Assembly (NCBI RefSeq): GCF_009765705.1
Contig: NZ_LMUX01000021.1
Coordinates: forward strand, 944,312 to 1,008,311
Direction of reading: 5' to 3'
Source of the DNA: Burkholderia sp. L27(2015)
GTDB taxonomy: Bacteria > Pseudomonadota > Gammaproteobacteria > Burkholderiales > Burkholderiaceae
DNA length: 64,000 bases
The translations under genes and the position numbers were made by a program. Position 1 is the stretch's first letter; each line of letters starts with the position of its first letter. Below the pieces are notes generated by a model. That model was not told the DNA's origin, searched no databases, and saw only the letters and a list, made by a program, of their open reading frames with translations. Positions 1 to 8,400 of the stretch are shown here, piece after piece.

Positions 1-13
1 TTGGCCGGCTCGC

Positions 14-80
14 TTACCACCACATTTACCACCACATTTACCACCGTATTTGCCACCTTAGCCACCTTATTTACCACCTT
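14..80. repeat. Degenerate 12-bp tandem repeat
   Basis: The unit TTACCACCACAT occurs twice exactly, then as TTACCACCGTAT and TTGCCACCTTAG, then in shortened forms. It begins two bases after the stop of the minus-strand exchanger gene. On the minus strand it can be read as a Val/Asn/Lys-rich stretch open to the window edge, so it could be the start of a gene beyond the window (GTG starts are available) or non-coding satellite DNA. Neither reading can be settled here. Confidence 0.7.
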
Positions 81-81
81 T

Positions 82-1089
82 TCAGCGCAGGAGCGTAATC
101 GCCAAATAGGCGACGTAAAGCAGGCCGTTACCCATCAACGCCCACACCGCTATGCCCTTCGTCCTGGCGTTAAGACGCGTCCAGAACGCCGCAAGCAAGG
201 TGACGATAATGCCGGTGGCGACCTCGATGCGCGGCTCCCACGGCGTGAGCAAGATACCGAGCGCCGGCAACAGCGTGCCCTGGAACACCATCGCCCCGGT
301 AATGTTGCCAAAAGCCAGCGTATCTTTGCCGCGACGTATCCACAGTATGCTGTTGATCTTTTCGGGCAGCTCGGTCGCAATCGGAATGATCAGCAATGAC
401 AGCAACAATGCCGATACCCCGAACCGCTCCGAAACGCCGCGCACGCCTTCGATAAAGCCCTCGGCGCCCCATATCAGCAAGCCGACTGCCAGAATCAGCT
501 GCACCGTGATAGTGAGCAAATTGGTCGGCACGCGCAGCCGCGAGAGCAGCATGATGCCCGGCGCTTCGGTACCGTGGCCGCCCGCCACTAGGCCGCGCGA
601 AGCGCGTACAGTCATCACGATATAAGTGACATACAGGGCCACCAGACCCAGGCTGAACAAGGCACGCACGAATAAATGCTCGTGCGGCACATACATTGCG
701 ACGGCCGCCAGCACGAAGGCCGCCAGGAAGAAATTCAGATCGCGCCTGAAGCCCGTGGACTCGGGCTTCAACATGCCACCCGGCCCGCGCGATCGCAACA
801 CGGCCAACGCCATCAGGCAGGTTGACAGCGTCGAAAGCATCAAAGGCGCGCCGAGAATCGCGCCGACGCCGATCTCCTGATTCACACTGACCGCGCTACC
901 GCCGGCGATCGCCAGCAAAGGCACGAGGGTTTCGGGCAAAGCCGTACCAACCGCCGCGAACAAGGAACCGGTAACGCCTTCGGAGATGCGCAAGCGCTCT
1001 CCCAAGTGTTCCAGGGCATTGGTGAACAGTTCGGCCGCGACCAGAATGATCAGCAGCATTGCAGCGAGTTCGAGCAGGTAGAGGGTCAT
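82..1089 (-). CDS. CaCA-family cation exchanger (sodium/calcium exchanger-like; probable manganese exporter)
   Basis: A 335-residue polytopic inner-membrane protein with the duplicated alpha repeats of the CaCA superfamily. The first carries VGTALPETLVP and the second IATELPEKIN, each with the acidic residue in a Pro-Glu pair that coordinates the transported cation in this family. Members exchange Ca2+ or related divalent cations for Na+ or H+. The start at 1089 is chosen because GGAG lies six bases upstream and the protein then begins directly with the first hydrophobic segment; an upstream extension of 76 residues is not membrane-like and overlaps the leader RNA. A yybP-ykoY riboswitch precedes the gene, so I infer Mn2+ (possibly Mn2+/Ca2+) export as its role. 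The family call is secure; the substrate is inference. Confidence 0.85.
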   Translation of the reverse strand: MTLYLLELAAMLLIILVAAELFTNALEHLGERLRISEGVTGSLFAAVGTALPETLVPLLAIAGGSAVSVNQEIGVGAILGAPLMLSTLSTCLMALAVLRSRGPGGMLKPESTGFRRDLNFFLAAFVLAAVAMYVPHEHLFVRALFSLGLVALYVTYIVMTVRASRGLVAGGHGTEAPGIMLLSRLRVPTNLLTITVQLILAVGLLIWGAEGFIEGVRGVSERFGVSALLLSLLIIPIATELPEKINSILWIRRGKDTLAFGNITGAMVFQGTLLPALGILLTPWEPRIEVATGIIVTLLAAFWTRLNARTKGIAVWALMGNGLLYVAYLAITLLR

Positions 1090-1176
1090 GCAGCGCTCCA
1101 CAGGACACCACAGCGCGGCGCCCCCTGAATCAGGCAGATCGGGAAGAAATACGACGGAAGCAACATCGGGGAATCT

Positions 1177-1224
1177 CCGGGGTCGGACGCAAGAACCATG
1201 ACGCACCGCTCGCGTCCGACCCGG
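1177..1224 (-). promoter_or_regulatory. Long hairpin between riboswitch and exchanger start (possible expression platform)
   Basis: The arms GTCCGACCCGG (right arm 1212-1224) and CCGGGGTCGGACGC (1177-1190) form about 13 base pairs with a single bulged G and a 21-base loop. The hairpin starts 12 bases after the 3' end of the manganese aptamer and lies about 90 bases before the exchanger start codon. No U tract follows, so it is not a simple intrinsic terminator. It could act in Rho-dependent or translational control. Confidence 0.5.
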
Positions 1225-1236
1225 ACCTCGGCAGTA

Positions 1237-1346
1237 CGTCAATGGTCTCGCCAAACCGATCAGGTCGAACGCGCCATGGCACATGGGCCAGGGTATGTTG
1301 GCGCGCTCCCCTCCCAAGCAGGAGGAAGGCTACTCCCCAGTGACCG
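1237..1346 (-). promoter_or_regulatory. yybP-ykoY (Mn2+) riboswitch aptamer
   Basis: Read on the minus strand, the leader contains the conserved blocks of the yybP-ykoY family in order: GGGGAGTAGC (1338-1329), then GCGCCAACATAC around 1304-1293, and finally GAGACCATTGACG (1249-1237). The 5' GGTCA and 3' TGAC segments can close the basal stem. This aptamer class senses Mn2+ and activates manganese efflux or homeostasis genes. The downstream gene is a CaCA exchanger, which fits. A covariance-model search was not possible here. Confidence 0.85.
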
Positions 1347-1350
1347 GCGA

Positions 1351-1379
1351 AGTTTAGCTTTATCCGGGCATTTGAACAA
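1351..1379 (-). promoter_or_regulatory. Possible promoter of the riboswitch-exchanger transcript
   Basis: On the minus strand TTGTTC (1379-1374) and TAAACT (1356-1351) are separated by 17 bases and would start transcription just ahead of the aptamer. The match to a sigma-70 promoter is moderate and rests on position as much as on sequence. Confidence 0.35.
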
Positions 1380-1765
1380 GGGCGGCACGGTGAGCGGAGC
1401 CGAACCGCTTGCGGCACTTGTTTGGATCATTCCCGGTGCTTGTTTGGGTCATTGACTGCGCTTGGGGCCTGCTCATTGAGCGTGTTCTTACCCCGAGATT
1501 CGCAACGAGCGGACGCGACCAGAGCAAACCCTGGGCCGTGTCGTGTAAACTGCCGGTCTTGCGCGCGTAAACCCAAGGGCCATCAAACAGATGCGCAAAC
1601 ACGACGCGCGCTACACGTAACGCAGAATCGCATCGCAGAATCGCAGGGGTGCGGCGCGCCAGGTTCGCCGGTATAAGTCGCATGCCGCAGCCGATCGCCT
1701 GGCCGTTCGCCCAAGCACAACTACGTGTGTATCGCTGCGTGTGTATTGCAGGTTACGGAGCAGGC
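1380..1765. other. Intergenic region upstream of prfC
   Basis: This divergent spacer separates the exchanger promoter from prfC. It presumably holds the prfC promoter, but I could not pick out a convincing pair of -35/-10 boxes. Short open frames here show no recognisable protein features. Confidence 0.4.
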
Positions 1766-3367
1766 ATGTCTATTTCTGAAGCAAACCGACGCCGCACTTT
1801 TGCGGTGATCTCCCACCCTGACGCGGGCAAAACCACGCTGACCGAAAAGCTGCTGCTGTTTTCGGGCGCGATCCATATTGCCGGTACCGTCAAGGGCCGC
1901 AAGAGCAACCGCTACGCCACCTCCGACTGGATGGAGATCGAAAAGCAGCGCGGCATCTCGGTGGCGAGTTCGGTGATGCAGTTCGAATACGGCGATGCCG
2001 TCATCAACCTGCTCGACACCCCGGGTCACCAGGACTTTTCCGAAGATACCTATCGCGTGCTGACGGCGGTCGACGCGGCGGTCATGGTGATCGACGGCGC
2101 CAACGGTATCGAATCGCAAACGCTCAAACTGCTCGAAGTGTGTCGCAGCCGCAATACGCCCGTGCTGACCTTCATCAACAAGCTGGACCGCGATGTGCGC
2201 GAACCGCTGGAGCTGCTCAGCGAAGTCGAGGAACACCTCGGGGTGGCGGCGATTCCGTTTTCCTGGCCGATCGGCACCGGGAAAGACTTCAAGGGCGTGT
2301 ACGACCTCACGCTCGACCAGGTACGCGTGTTCCGCCCCGGCGACAGCACGATGGGCGGCGAAGTCGAAACCCTGCACGGCCTGGACGATACGCAGGCGCT
2401 GGAACGCTTTGGCGAGGTTTGGTTGCGCGCCAAAGAGGAAATCGAACTGGTCAAGGGTGCTTCGCCCGCCTTCAGCCGCGAGGCGTTTCTGGCCGGAACC
2501 CAGTCGCCTGTGCTATTCGGCTCGGCAATTAACAACTTCGGCGTGAAGGAAATTCTCGATGCGCTGATCGAACTCGCGCCGCCCCCCACGGCGCGGATGA
2601 CCACCGTGCGCGCCGTCGACCCGGCGGAGACTGCATTTACCGGCATGGTCTTCAAGGTGCAAGCCAACATGGATCGCGCTCACCGCGACCGCGTCGCCTT
2701 CATTCGGGTGTGCTCAGGTCACTTCGAGCGCGGCATGGCCTTGCAAGTGACACGCTCGGGCCAAAAACTGCGCGCCAACAATGTCGTGACCTTTCTGTCG
2801 CAGCGCCGAGAGACAGTGACCGAAGCGTATCCGGGCGACATCATCGGGATCCCGAACCACGGCAATCTGAGCCTGGGCGACACCCTGACCGAGGGCGAAC
2901 CCCTGCAATTTATCGGGCTGCCGTTCTTTGCGCCGGAGATTTTCCAGAACGTCGAAGTGACCGATCCGATGCGCGCCAAGCAACTCGGCGAAGCGCTCAA
3001 GCAACTCGGCGAGGAAGGCGCCATCCAGGTGTTCAAGCCGGTCGGTGGCGGGATGATGCTGCTCGGCGCGGTGGGCGCACTGCAGTTTGAAGTGGTCGCG
3101 CATCGGCTAGCTGCTGAATATAAGGTGGAGGTGCGCATGTCGCCGTCACGCTATCGGATTTCACGCTGGGTCACGGCCAAGGATCCCGCGGCATTGAAAC
3201 GCTTTATCGATTTCAATACCGCCCGCATTGCAACGGACGCGTCCAACGCGACCACCATGCTCGCGGTTCATCAAGGCGAAGTGGCTGCGGCCCAGGAAGC
3301 GTGGCCGGATATCACTTTCCATGAACTGCGCGAACATGCCGGATCGCCGTTCAGTAAGTCGAACTAG
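1766..3367 (+). CDS. prfC: Peptide chain release factor 3
   Basis: A 533-residue cytoplasmic translational GTPase that removes RF1/RF2 from the ribosome after peptide release. The G domain is complete: G1 SHPDAGKTTLTEK near residues 17-29, switch II DTPGHQDF, and NKLDR as the base-recognition loop, followed by the RF3-specific domains. Length agrees with E. coli RF3 (529). The start at 1766 has GGAG five bases upstream and gives the typical N terminus MSISEANRRRTFAVISHPDAGK; a longer in-frame version from 1649 adds 39 residues of no recognisable character. It stands alone on the plus strand and nothing unusual is seen in it. Confidence 0.97.
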   Translation: MSISEANRRRTFAVISHPDAGKTTLTEKLLLFSGAIHIAGTVKGRKSNRYATSDWMEIEKQRGISVASSVMQFEYGDAVINLLDTPGHQDFSEDTYRVLTAVDAAVMVIDGANGIESQTLKLLEVCRSRNTPVLTFINKLDRDVREPLELLSEVEEHLGVAAIPFSWPIGTGKDFKGVYDLTLDQVRVFRPGDSTMGGEVETLHGLDDTQALERFGEVWLRAKEEIELVKGASPAFSREAFLAGTQSPVLFGSAINNFGVKEILDALIELAPPPTARMTTVRAVDPAETAFTGMVFKVQANMDRAHRDRVAFIRVCSGHFERGMALQVTRSGQKLRANNVVTFLSQRRETVTEAYPGDIIGIPNHGNLSLGDTLTEGEPLQFIGLPFFAPEIFQNVEVTDPMRAKQLGEALKQLGEEGAIQVFKPVGGGMMLLGAVGALQFEVVAHRLAAEYKVEVRMSPSRYRISRWVTAKDPAALKRFIDFNTARIATDASNATTMLAVHQGEVAAAQEAWPDITFHELREHAGSPFSKSN

Positions 3368-3528
3368 GCTTGGTCCGGTCTGGCCCGAGCCGTTCACACA
3401 GATTTCCAGCGAGAATGTATAGCGAAAAGCGATGAGGTGCCTGGAACACAGGCTTCGATCGCCGTAGTTGCGTCACGGCGTATGTCGGCAAAACATGGAA
3501 TACGTGGTCTACATAAAATAATTTCCCT

Positions 3529-4737
3529 ATGTCCGACTTCAAAGCACATTGGCTTAATGCGGCGCGTGTCCGAATTTACAGTGCGACGATTTTTATCGCA
3601 TTGTTCATTTACGCGGCTCGCTGCGCGCGTCTCAATTGGAAATCGAGCGGCATGCCCAACGGCTTTGATTTTGTGACGTTTTGGGCCGCGTCGCACTTGA
3701 GTCTTGAGGGCCGGCCGCTACGTGCATATTCATTCGATGCGATCGTCAGCACCGCGAAGCTGATTTCCGTGAACATCGTGACGCCCGGCCCATGGTCCTA
3801 CCCGCCTACTTTCCTGTTGGCGATACGGCCGCTAGCCCTGTTGCCCGCAGTCGTTTCCTACGCTCTGTTCGCCCTCGCCACCGGCACGCTGTTCGTGTGC
3901 TTGCTGCGCAGAATTTTGCCTATGTCCGCTGCATGGTTGCCGATCCTCGGATTTTCCGGGCTTTGGCTCAACTTGGCGCAGGGGCAAAATGGCTGCCTTA
4001 CCGCAAGCTTGGCACTGGCGGCCTTGCTGCTCTTAAAACGCCGCCCCGCTCTCGCCGGCGTATGCATCGGTTTGTTGGCGATAAAACCTCATCTGGGTAT
4101 TTTGTTCCCGCTGGCTCTCGCGTGCGCGGGTATGTGGGTCGCCTTTATGGCAGCGGCAGTGACCGTCGTACTCTTTACCGGCGTGTCGATCGCCGTCTAT
4201 GGGATGCACAGCATCACATTATTTCTATCGAGTATCCAGGAAGCCAATTCTTACGTTGCGCAAGGCTTTCTTCCCTGGGAGCAGATGGCCAGCCTGTTTG
4301 CCATGCTGCGTCAAGCACACCTGGGCATCGAGCCGGCTTACGTGCTACAGGCCTGTTTCGCGCTTGTAGGCGCAGGAACAGTCGCCTGGGTATGGCGTAA
4401 TTCGCAAGCGCTGGAGACCCGCGCCGCGGCACTGGTCGCTGGCACATTCATGGTCAGCCCCTACATTTTCAACTATGACGCGGTATGGCTGGGCATTCCG
4501 ATTGCATTGCTCACTGTGAAAGGGCTGCGCGATGGTTGGTTGCGCTGGGAGCGGGAAATATTGATCGCTTGTTGGTTGTATCCGGTTTTGGGCGACCTTT
4601 CGGGCTTTCAGCTACACATCGGATTTGGCCCCCTCGTTTTTGTGGCCTTGCTGTTTGTCGCGGTACGACGCACCTCTTGGGAAAAGTCCATGTCGGACAC
4701 CGCTCAGGGGACATTAAGCGTAGTACCCACGCGCTAG
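3529..4737 (+). CDS. GT87/DUF2029-type polytopic membrane glycosyltransferase
   Basis: A 402-residue protein with about ten hydrophobic segments, resembling the DUF2029 (glycosyltransferase family 87) group of GT-C membrane enzymes that use polyprenyl-phosphate sugars. Typical elements are GMPNGFDFVTFWAAS after the first membrane segment, WSYPPTFLL, and LNLAQGQNGCLTA in the middle. In this family conserved acidic residues in the first extracytoplasmic loop are thought to take part in catalysis; here D48 in the FDF motif is a candidate. No glycan synthesis genes lie next to it, so acceptor and sugar are unknown. No strong ribosome-binding site precedes ATG 3529. Confidence 0.75.
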   Translation: MSDFKAHWLNAARVRIYSATIFIALFIYAARCARLNWKSSGMPNGFDFVTFWAASHLSLEGRPLRAYSFDAIVSTAKLISVNIVTPGPWSYPPTFLLAIRPLALLPAVVSYALFALATGTLFVCLLRRILPMSAAWLPILGFSGLWLNLAQGQNGCLTASLALAALLLLKRRPALAGVCIGLLAIKPHLGILFPLALACAGMWVAFMAAAVTVVLFTGVSIAVYGMHSITLFLSSIQEANSYVAQGFLPWEQMASLFAMLRQAHLGIEPAYVLQACFALVGAGTVAWVWRNSQALETRAAALVAGTFMVSPYIFNYDAVWLGIPIALLTVKGLRDGWLRWEREILIACWLYPVLGDLSGFQLHIGFGPLVFVALLFVAVRRTSWEKSMSDTAQGTLSVVPTR

Positions 4738-4796
4738 AAGAAGCGCGTGGTCACGGCGCGCAGACGCTGAGCCAGCGCGAGGTCGCGCGCACCACC

Positions 4797-6356
4797 TCAC
4801 GCCATCCAAGGCGTGGGCGGCGCATCCAGTGGCGTCGAATCCGGTTCGCTCCATATCTCGATCCGGTTTCTGCCGCGCGCTTTCGCCTCATACACGGCTT
4901 GGTCGGCCGCATGAATCAGCGCATGGCCATCGAGCAAGGAATCGCGACCGCGCGTGGCAACCCCCAGACTGATCGTGATGCGGGCGTAGTCGCTGCCGGC
5001 ATGCTCCATCGCCAGATCGCGCACGGCCTGCAGCATGCGTTGCGCGATCTTGTAGGCTGCCTTCGCGCCGGTTTCGGGCAGCAGGATCACGAACTCTTCG
5101 CCGCCGTAGCGGGTCGCAGCATCGTCAGGCCGCTGCAGACACTGACCTATGCAGCCTGCAACGGCCACCAGCACCCCATCGCCTGCGTGGTGCCCATACG
5201 TGTCGTTATAGGCCTTGAAATGATCGATATCGACAAAGATCATCGACAACTCCGTGCCGTCGCGCTTGGCCGCACGCCATGCGCGCCCAAGCAGCTCGTC
5301 GAGCGTGCGGCGATTGCTCAGTCCCGTCAGGCCATCCGTTTGCGCCAGCAGGCGCAACGCGTGCTCAGCGCCCAAGCGCTGCTTGATTTGCCTGACGAAC
5401 ATCACCGACAAACCGATAAACGTCAGGCCGAAAACGACGATCACCGTGCCTATCCACAGCGCGCGCTTTTGCCACGCCTCATAGATCGAAGAATAGGTCG
5501 TGCCTACGCTCAAGATCAGCGGCAGATTCGGAATTTTCTGGAAGACATAAAGGCGGTTCGCACCGTCCGTGCCGCTGAGTGCGGAAAAACTGCCTTGGTC
5601 GGCCAGTAGCAGGCGGCCGAGGTTTTGGCTCCTCAGCACCACCCGCCCCGTATCGCCACGGCGCGATGGCTCTCGCGCCATAAACATGCCCTGCGTATTG
5701 ACCAAGGCAACAACGCTTTGCGCGCCTAGCGACAACCCCGAAAAAAGATCGTGAAAATACTGCAGCTTCACCGCGACAAAAACGACCCCGCCAAAGGAGC
5801 CGTCCGCATGCGACAACCTGCGGCTGAGTACGATGCAATCGTCTCCGACTTGCCACTGCGCGCTGAGCGGACGACTGACGTACAAGCCGGTGTCAGGATG
5901 ATCGCGCTGCACCATGAAAAATTCACGATCGCCCACATAGGCGCCGACCGGCATTTTTCCGAGCGCATCGATGCGCATGCGCCCGTGCGTGTCAGCCACC
6001 ACCATCGCGCCCAGATATTTGGCGGTAGCGGCGCGGTCGAACAGCACGGCACGCTGCAGATCGACGGGCAGTTTTTTCAGTTGCGGGTCATCGAACGTGT
6101 CGACGACTTGCTGCAGCGATAGCGCATACAGCTCGAAATTGCGCGTGATATCACGCTCGATCAGGGTGAGCGTGTTGCGCGACTCTTCTTGGCCGTGCTC
6201 ATAAGCGTCCACGCGGCTTTCGAACAAAATGAAAATGCACAGGCTGATCATCGCCAGGGCGACGATTACGCCGCCGGCGATGATAAAGCGCGGCGAGTTC
6301 ATGATCCAATCGATCAGGCGGTCGAGGCGCGATGTCGGAAGGGTGCTTTTGTCCAC
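4797..6356 (-). CDS. Membrane-anchored diguanylate cyclase with periplasmic Cache-like sensor
   Basis: A 519-residue protein predicted to make the second messenger cyclic di-GMP. A membrane segment at about residues 24-48 is followed by a periplasmic sensory region of about 240 residues of the double-Cache type, a second membrane segment near 297-320, and a C-terminal GGDEF domain. The active-site motif is GGEEF, which is an active variant, and RPDD five residues before it matches the RxxD inhibitory site, so product feedback is likely. The first codon is GTG at 6356; an ATG at 6302 would remove 18 residues and cannot be excluded. Its ligand cannot be deduced, and its neighbours give no clue. 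Confidence 0.88.
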   Translation of the reverse strand: MDKSTLPTSRLDRLIDWIMNSPRFIIAGGVIVALAMISLCIFILFESRVDAYEHGQEESRNTLTLIERDITRNFELYALSLQQVVDTFDDPQLKKLPVDLQRAVLFDRAATAKYLGAMVVADTHGRMRIDALGKMPVGAYVGDREFFMVQRDHPDTGLYVSRPLSAQWQVGDDCIVLSRRLSHADGSFGGVVFVAVKLQYFHDLFSGLSLGAQSVVALVNTQGMFMAREPSRRGDTGRVVLRSQNLGRLLLADQGSFSALSGTDGANRLYVFQKIPNLPLILSVGTTYSSIYEAWQKRALWIGTVIVVFGLTFIGLSVMFVRQIKQRLGAEHALRLLAQTDGLTGLSNRRTLDELLGRAWRAAKRDGTELSMIFVDIDHFKAYNDTYGHHAGDGVLVAVAGCIGQCLQRPDDAATRYGGEEFVILLPETGAKAAYKIAQRMLQAVRDLAMEHAGSDYARITISLGVATRGRDSLLDGHALIHAADQAVYEAKARGRNRIEIWSEPDSTPLDAPPTPWMA

Positions 6357-6514
6357 TCGGCAATCGTGGGTAGAGTCGACCTAGACCATACCCGAAGCGA
6401 GTGGGCGCGACCACTAGAGCTTCCCCCTCTTCCGTCAGAAAAGCAGAGCGCACTCAAAAATCGGTACTTGCCAGATAAGTGTGTGTGCGGCGCACTGCAC
6501 GAAGTCCACGCGAC

Positions 6515-8377
6515 TCACCGGGCTAGCCACGCACGCCAGCCGCCGAACTCGGTAATGTCGGTCGCTCCTTCGAGGCCATAGTCCTCGCAGACAAATCCCG
6601 TCTCCCAGGTTGCATCCGCCAGTTCGACCCGGCCCAAAGCAAGGGGAGCCGAAATACCGGTCAGGAACGAGCCGAGTTCCGCGCTCGGCAACTCCCAGAC
6701 TTCGATGGCGATCGCGGCGCCCGCACGGGCCACGCGCTGCATACCCGGGCGCTGAACTTCGCCGGCGCCGCACGCCAGCACATGCAATCGATAGTTCGGT
6801 GCGGTCGCGCCGGAGGTGATCCATCGCGCGCCACGCCGCGTGAGTTGATGGTTGAGCGGCAGGCCATCGAGATGCGCGCCGCATACGACGATGCGCACGC
6901 GATCGTTACGCGCTTTCGCTTGCGCGGTCGGTGCGGTCGGTGCGGTCGGTGCGGTCGGTGCGGTCGGTGCGGTCGGTGCGGTCGGTGCGGTCGGTGCATC
7001 GAGCATGCCACCGCCCACGAGCGGCTGCGCCCTCACCCGCTGCAAGGTATCGGCGACGCTGAGCAAATACTGATCGGAAAATGCTCGGCCAAATACCGTT
7101 ACACCCCATGGCAATCCGTTCGCCATGAACGCGCTCGGTACCGCCACCGCCGCGTAGTCCAGCAGATTCATGAAGTTCGTGTAATAGCCAAGTAACGAGT
7201 TGGGTCCGATCGGATCGCGTTCGAGTTCGGCCAGCGTCACAGGGCGCGGGTAGCTCGGCGTCAGCACGAAATCGAGCTGATCGAGCACCGCGTCGCAAAG
7301 CTTCTTGAGCGCCTGCAAACGATATTGCGCGCGAAACAGCCCTACTGCGGTCGTACCGGGCGCCTTCGCCAGTACATCGCGAATAACCGGCAGCACGGCG
7401 TCCGGCTGAGCCTCCATCAGCTCGCCCGCCACGCTGTAGCGCTCCGCTACCCAGGGTCCTTCATAGAGCAGTTTCGCGGCTTCGATAAACGGCGCGAGGT
7501 CGATTTCGACAGCCGTGCCGCCCGCCGCTTCGAGCGCCGCTCGCGCCTGCGCGAACAGCACGGGGCTTTCTTTGCAGCCGCCGAATTCAAGTGTCGTCGG
7601 TACGCCGAATTTAAATGCGCCCACTCGGCCGAACGCACTTGCGTCGTTCCATTGCGGGTTGGCGCGGCTATACGCATCATCGCGATCTTCCTGCGCAGTG
7701 AGCGCAAGCAACGTACTCGCATCGCGCGCAGTCACCGCAAGATAGGTCACGCAGTCGAGTGTACGGCATGCGGGCACGACGCCGGCGGTGGAGAGCAAAC
7801 CTCGCGTACCTTTAAGCCCGACAAGATTATTCAACGCGGCAGGCACGCGCCCGGAGCCGGCGGTATCGGTGCCCAGCGCGAAACTTGCGACACCGAGCGC
7901 CACGGCCAGCGCCGATCCGGCGCTCGACCCACCCGACGGATAGTCGGGATGGACGCTGTTGCGGCATTTGCCGTATGGCGAACGCGTGCCATTCAGACCT
8001 GTCGCGAACTGATCGAGATTGGTCTTGCCCATAGGCACGGCGCCCAGCGCAACGAGCTGTGCAACAAGCGTGGCGGACGCGTCCGGCGTGTAGGCGAAAG
8101 CGGGACACGCAGCAGTGGTCGGTATGCCGGCCAGATCGATGTTGTCCTTGATCGCGAACGGCACGCCGTAAAGCGGCAGCGACTCGATATCCAACTGCTC
8201 CAACGCATCCAGATAAGGCGCCAACTCGGCCTCTGTGAGCAAATGGATAAACAGATGAAACTCAGGATTGAGCGCCGCGGCCTTCGCGCGCAGCTCGCCG
8301 ATCAATTGCCGCGGCGTGGTCGCCCCCGACCGATACGCGGCGCGCAATGTAGACAAACGTAAATCGAATGAGGCCAT
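6515..8377 (-). CDS. atzF: Allophanate hydrolase
   Basis: A 620-residue enzyme of the amidase-signature family that converts allophanate to ammonia and CO2, the last step of the carboxylase route. The catalytic Lys-cisSer-Ser triad is visible as K77 (FAIKDN), S151 (PSGGSSAGSA) and S175 (GTDTAGSGR), with the spacings of 74 and 24 residues expected for AtzF. The C-terminal domain of about 130 residues, which completes the reaction in this family, is present after residue 485. The linker joining the two domains is an unusual run of eight Ala-Pro-Thr repeats. It is the last gene of the operon, 23 bases after the carboxylase stop. The product of the two DUF1989 enzymes would be its substrate. Confidence 0.93.
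   Translation of the reverse strand: MASFDLRLSTLRAAYRSGATTPRQLIGELRAKAAALNPEFHLFIHLLTEAELAPYLDALEQLDIESLPLYGVPFAIKDNIDLAGIPTTAACPAFAYTPDASATLVAQLVALGAVPMGKTNLDQFATGLNGTRSPYGKCRNSVHPDYPSGGSSAGSALAVALGVASFALGTDTAGSGRVPAALNNLVGLKGTRGLLSTAGVVPACRTLDCVTYLAVTARDASTLLALTAQEDRDDAYSRANPQWNDASAFGRVGAFKFGVPTTLEFGGCKESPVLFAQARAALEAAGGTAVEIDLAPFIEAAKLLYEGPWVAERYSVAGELMEAQPDAVLPVIRDVLAKAPGTTAVGLFRAQYRLQALKKLCDAVLDQLDFVLTPSYPRPVTLAELERDPIGPNSLLGYYTNFMNLLDYAAVAVPSAFMANGLPWGVTVFGRAFSDQYLLSVADTLQRVRAQPLVGGGMLDAPTAPTAPTAPTAPTAPTAPTAPTAQAKARNDRVRIVVCGAHLDGLPLNHQLTRRGARWITSGATAPNYRLHVLACGAGEVQRPGMQRVARAGAAIAIEVWELPSAELGSFLTGISAPLALGRVELADATWETGFVCEDYGLEGATDITEFGGWRAWLAR
6924..6995. repeat. Perfect 9-bp tandem repeat, 8 copies, inside atzF
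   Basis: GCGGTCGGT is repeated eight times without error (72 bases). Because nine is a multiple of three, the array codes in frame for (Ala-Pro-Thr)8 in the linker between the amidase and C-terminal domains. Such an array is prone to copy-number change without loss of the reading frame. Confidence 0.95.
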
Positions 8378-8400
8378 AACAGTTTTCTCTAGTTGCTGAT

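Noticed and set aside
4485..5609. Plus-strand open frame overlapping the diguanylate cyclase gene
   Set aside because: Antisense to a clear GGDEF gene and to the end of the GT87 gene; no motif.
6924..6995. Short regular repeats considered as a CRISPR array
   Set aside because: Nine-base units without spacers, inside a coding region; no cas genes anywhere in the window.
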